Below, piece after piece: positions 5,884 to 7,969 of a stretch of 7,969 nt of DNA. This stretch comes from Phycisphaerae bacterium (GTDB taxonomy: Bacteria; Planctomycetota; Phycisphaerae; Phycisphaerales; Phycisphaeraceae). Positions within the stretch are counted from its first letter, which is position 1. Each line of letters starts with the position of its first letter. A program made the position numbers and the translations under genes. The notes below the pieces were generated by a model. The model was not told the DNA's origin. It saw nothing but the letters and a program-made list of their open reading frames with translations, and did not search any database. Location: the NCBI GenBank assembly GCA_002688155.1, contig NZCH01000056.1, forward strand, positions 1 through 7,969, written 5' to 3'.

Positions 5884-6264
5884 CTGCTTGGGAATTCCAG
5901 CGATTCGCTCGTGCTCGCCCGGTATATGCAGATCCCCTGGGAGGACCTTCTGACCGGGTATGGAAAGGACCTGATCAACATTCACCCCAGCTTCCTGGCG
6001 TCGTTCATGGGGGCGAAACCTTGTCGTCAGGCCTGCGATCGCGGCGTGAAAAACATCGGCGCGACCGCACACGTTGCTGCCGGCAAGCCCGATGAAGGCC
6101 CTGTCATCGATCAGGCGGTGGCCGCGTCACGTACAAGGATAAAGTCGATTCGCTGAAAGGCAAAGGCCGCGATCTGAAAAAAGCAGACCCCTGCGAGCGT
6201 CATTCGAATGTATCTTGAGCACCGTGTGATACGTTATGAGAACACAACCATCATTTTGGATTGA
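5884..6264 (+). pseudogene. purU: purU remnant: C-terminal part of formyltetrahydrofolate deformylase
   Basis: PurU hydrolyses 10-formyl-THF to formate and THF, and is normally about 280-290 residues with an N-terminal ACT domain. Only the C-terminal part is present. Frame 1 reads SLVLARYMQI, INIHPSFLASFMGAKP, GVKNIGATAH and PDEGPVIDQAV, all strongly PurU-like. At about 6122 one base is missing, and the next stretch continues in another frame as RVTYKDKVDSLKGKGRDLKK. At the run of six A (about 6177-6182) one extra base restores the first frame, which reads SVIRMYLEHRVIRYENTTII and stops at 6262-6264, matching the family's C-terminal YLEHRV...Y.N.T end. No trace of the ACT domain or the first half of the catalytic domain is seen upstream. 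The piece cannot make a working enzyme. Identification is by recognised motifs; the truncation and frameshifts are seen directly. Confidence 0.85.
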
Positions 6265-6270
6265 TTGGCT

Positions 6271-6411
6271 GTGAATCGCCACGGTGCTGTATTGCTGATC
6301 ATGACCGGCATTTGCACGGCGTTTCTATCGGCCGGGGCGGCCGATTCCATGTCGGGCGCTCAAGCGACGTCTACATGGGTCGCGGGGGACCTGAGAGAGG
6401 CGCGCGCATGA
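6271..6411 (+). CDS. Small signal-peptide-like ORF coupled to the transporter gene
   Basis: Starting at GTG 6271, a 46-residue peptide begins MNRHGAVLLIMTGICTAFLS with a typical n-region, hydrophobic core and possible AGA-AD cleavage site. It continues with about 20 polar residues to ADLREARA-like end (GDLREARA). Its TGA stop overlaps the ATG of the symporter gene as ATGA, the classic arrangement for translational coupling. No strong ribosome binding site precedes GTG 6271; ATG 6301 is an alternative start. The GTG is only 7 nt beyond the purU remnant stop. It could be a small secreted or membrane peptide, a leader that couples translation, or the N-terminal stump of a lost exported protein. 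Confidence 0.4.
   Translation: MNRHGAVLLIMTGICTAFLSAGAADSMSGAQATSTWVAGDLREARA
6393..6400 (+). promoter_or_regulatory. Ribosome binding site fixing the symporter start
   Basis: GAGAGAGG ends 7 nt before ATG 6408 and is the strongest such site nearby. It selects this start over the 49-codon upstream extension of the same open frame, whose residues (Cys/His/Gly/Arg-rich) do not look like a family member. Confidence 0.7.
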
Positions 6412-7937
6412 CGGACAAGCAAGGCTACTGCTTTCACCGGAAACTTGGGTTGCCCCTGGGTGTGGTGCTGTTCGTTGCAGCGCTTCTTTTGCCGACACCG
6501 GAAGGGATGACGACCGAAGGCCATCGCGCAGGGGCCATCGCGATTCTCATGGCGACGTGGTGGATGCTTGAGGCGGCGCCGCTGGCTGCAACGGCCCTTC
6601 TCCCGGTTGTACTGTTTCCATTGATGGGCGTCTTAGACGCCGGCGAGGTCACCGGGGCTTACGGCAACCCGAACATCTTCCTGTTTATGGGCGGCTTCTT
6701 TCTCGCGATGGCGATGCAGAAGTGGAACCTGCACGAACGCATTGCGCTCAATATCATCGTGCGTACCGGCACGAATCCCAGCCGGCTGGTTTTGGGCTTT
6801 ATGCTCGGGACCGCGTTTTTGTCGATGTGGATTTCAAACACCGCGACAACACTGATGATGCTGCCGATCGCCCTGGCCGTTATCGGTCAGATAAAGCAAC
6901 GAGCGGACGGCCAGGGCATCGAGAATTTCCCCGTCGCCCTGATGCTGGGGATCGCGTATGCGGCGAGCGTCGGCGGGATCGCAACGCTTGTCGGCACGCC
7001 GCCCAACGGCGTCCTGATCACGCAGTACCAGGGCCTTTCCCCCGACGCGCCCGAGATCGGCTTCTTCCAGTGGATGCTCATCGGGGTACCTACGGCGGCG
7101 GTTCTGCTCCCGGTCACGTGGATCTTACTGACGCGCGTCCTGTTCAATTTTCGAGACCTTACTTTTACCGGCGCGCGTGCGGAGATCAAGGGTCGCATCC
7201 AGTCGCTTGGAGCCATGAACCGCGGCGAGCGGATCGTGCTTGTGGTGTGGGTATGCACCGCTCTTGCGTGGATATTCCGCGCGGACATCGGTCTGGGCGT
7301 GCTCACGATTCCCGGATGGCGCAACATATTTCCGAACCCGGCCTATGTGCACAACGGGACAGTTGCCATCGCGGCCGCGATGGCCTTGTTCGCGATCCCG
7401 GTGGACCTGAGACGGGGTGAGTTCGCGCTGGACTGGAACTGGGCGAAGCGCATTCCATGGGGAATACTCATTTTGTTCGGGGGCGGGCTGGCCCTTGCAC
7501 GGGCCTTCACGTCTACGGGCCTGGTCGAATGGCTGGGCGGCAAGCTCGTGTTGCTGGACGGGATACCCCCGCTGTTCGTCGTGCTGGCGATTGCGCTGAT
7601 GCTCACCTTCCTGACGGAGGTGACGTCCAACACCGGGACGACCGCCATCATGTTGCCGATCCTGGGTGGCGCCGCGCTTGCGCTTGGGGTCCATCCGCTT
7701 CTTCTGATGATTCCCGCAACGATCAGCGCGTCGTGCGCGTTCATGCTCCCCGTGGCGACGCCTCCAAACGCAATCGTTTTCGACGGCGGACACGTTACTG
7801 TTCCGCAGATGGCGCGGGCGGGCATTTTGCTAAATCTTATCGGCGTCGTCCTTGTGACACTTGTCACCTACTTCATTGCGGTGCCGGTCTTGGGTATCGA
7901 GTTGGGGCAAATGCCCGCCTGGGCCACGCAGCCGTAG
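6408..7937 (+). CDS. DASS-family (SLC13/CitT-type) sodium:di/tricarboxylate or sulfate symporter
   Basis: This 509-residue inner-membrane protein imports divalent anions (for example succinate, malate, citrate or sulfate) with Na+ in known family members; the substrate here cannot be read from sequence. Many hydrophobic segments are visible, for example 17-29, 42-72, 88-103, 127-160, 221-245, 276-290, 316-331, 350-365, 388-402, 414-436 and 471-492. The two signature SNT motifs that coordinate Na+ and the carboxylate are present: SNTATT at 143-148 and SNTGTT at 407-412. Each is followed by a Pro-rich hairpin (VGTPPNG at 195-201; ATPPNA at 450-455), matching the inverted-repeat architecture. 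A PLM...DAGEVTGAYGNPNI stretch and an FMGGFFLAMAMQKWNLHERIA-like helix entry (FLFMGGFFLAMAM, then WNLHERIAL) are also family-typical. The start is set by GAGAGAGG 7 nt upstream. It overlaps a small signal-peptide-like ORF by ATGA. The gene is complete; a GC-rich inverted repeat begins after the stop but is cut by the window edge. Confidence 0.93.
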   Translation: MTDKQGYCFHRKLGLPLGVVLFVAALLLPTPEGMTTEGHRAGAIAILMATWWMLEAAPLAATALLPVVLFPLMGVLDAGEVTGAYGNPNIFLFMGGFFLAMAMQKWNLHERIALNIIVRTGTNPSRLVLGFMLGTAFLSMWISNTATTLMMLPIALAVIGQIKQRADGQGIENFPVALMLGIAYAASVGGIATLVGTPPNGVLITQYQGLSPDAPEIGFFQWMLIGVPTAAVLLPVTWILLTRVLFNFRDLTFTGARAEIKGRIQSLGAMNRGERIVLVVWVCTALAWIFRADIGLGVLTIPGWRNIFPNPAYVHNGTVAIAAAMALFAIPVDLRRGEFALDWNWAKRIPWGILILFGGGLALARAFTSTGLVEWLGGKLVLLDGIPPLFVVLAIALMLTFLTEVTSNTGTTAIMLPILGGAALALGVHPLLLMIPATISASCAFMLPVATPPNAIVFDGGHVTVPQMARAGILLNLIGVVLVTLVTYFIAVPVLGIELGQMPAWATQP

Positions 7938-7969
7938 CCACCGCCCCTGGGAAACCGGCCCCGGGCCCC

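Noticed and set aside
5646..5981. N-terminal extension of the HtrA protease up to 5981
   Set aside because: The extension would place over 100 residues of low-GC3, non-family sequence before a clear signal peptide, so the open frame there is taken as chance.
5716..6156. The whole 146-codon plus-strand frame as a new gene
   Set aside because: Only its right part from about 5884 is meaningful, and that is PurU-derived. The left part is antisense to the HtrA upstream region and has no coding character.
7125..7793. Minus-strand frame of 222 codons
   Set aside because: It is antisense to the symporter, very rich in Arg/His/Gln, and typical of a high-GC shadow frame.
7938..7969. Possible terminator after the symporter gene (GGCCCCGGGCCCC)
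   Set aside because: The inverted repeat is cut off by the window edge and no T-tract can be seen, so it cannot be supported.

Overview
The window looks like a chromosomal piece of a high-GC planctomycete, probably of the Phycisphaerae type. The inference rests on a combination of hallmarks: an LEPR-XLL surface-protein N-terminus, a planctomycete-style prepilin/DUF1559-like protein, a PEP-CTERM sorting tail, and a lectin-plus-sialidase protein. No rRNA, tRNA, CRISPR array, transposase or integrase is visible. The first ~720 bases are clearly lower in GC than the rest.

Layout, left to right. (1) Bases 1-538, minus strand: the 5' part of an LEPR-XLL protein gene that runs off the left edge, followed by an AT-richer upstream region with a 10-bp inverted repeat. 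(2) Bases 726-974, plus strand: a small His/Cys-rich conserved-looking protein. (3) Bases 2107-1064, minus strand: a prepilin-like gene, then a very short PEP-CTERM gene that is intact except for a one-base frameshift at a run of five C, then a hairpin terminator. (4) Bases 2219-4175, plus strand: a 547-residue sialidase/BNR-repeat protein and a 93-residue unknown protein. (5) Bases 5645-4230, minus strand: an HtrA/DegP-family protease with two PDZ domains, ending at a second hairpin terminator. (6) Bases 5884-6264, plus strand: the C-terminal part of purU (formyltetrahydrofolate deformylase), with no N-terminal half and two compensating one-base frameshifts. (7) Bases 6271-7937, plus strand: a small signal-peptide-like ORF overlapping, by ATGA, the start of a DASS-family (SLC13-type) Na+/anion symporter.

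The theme is cell-surface and envelope biology (surface proteins, pseudopilin, PEP-CTERM sorting, periplasmic protease, organic-anion uptake), but the genes do not form one pathway. The most unusual structures are a ~90-bp element repeated at two convergent gene junctions, which carries the terminator hairpins and also encodes the tail of one flanking protein; the mini PEP-CTERM gene broken at a homopolymer; and the decayed purU fragment. No convincing previously undescribed multi-gene system was found.
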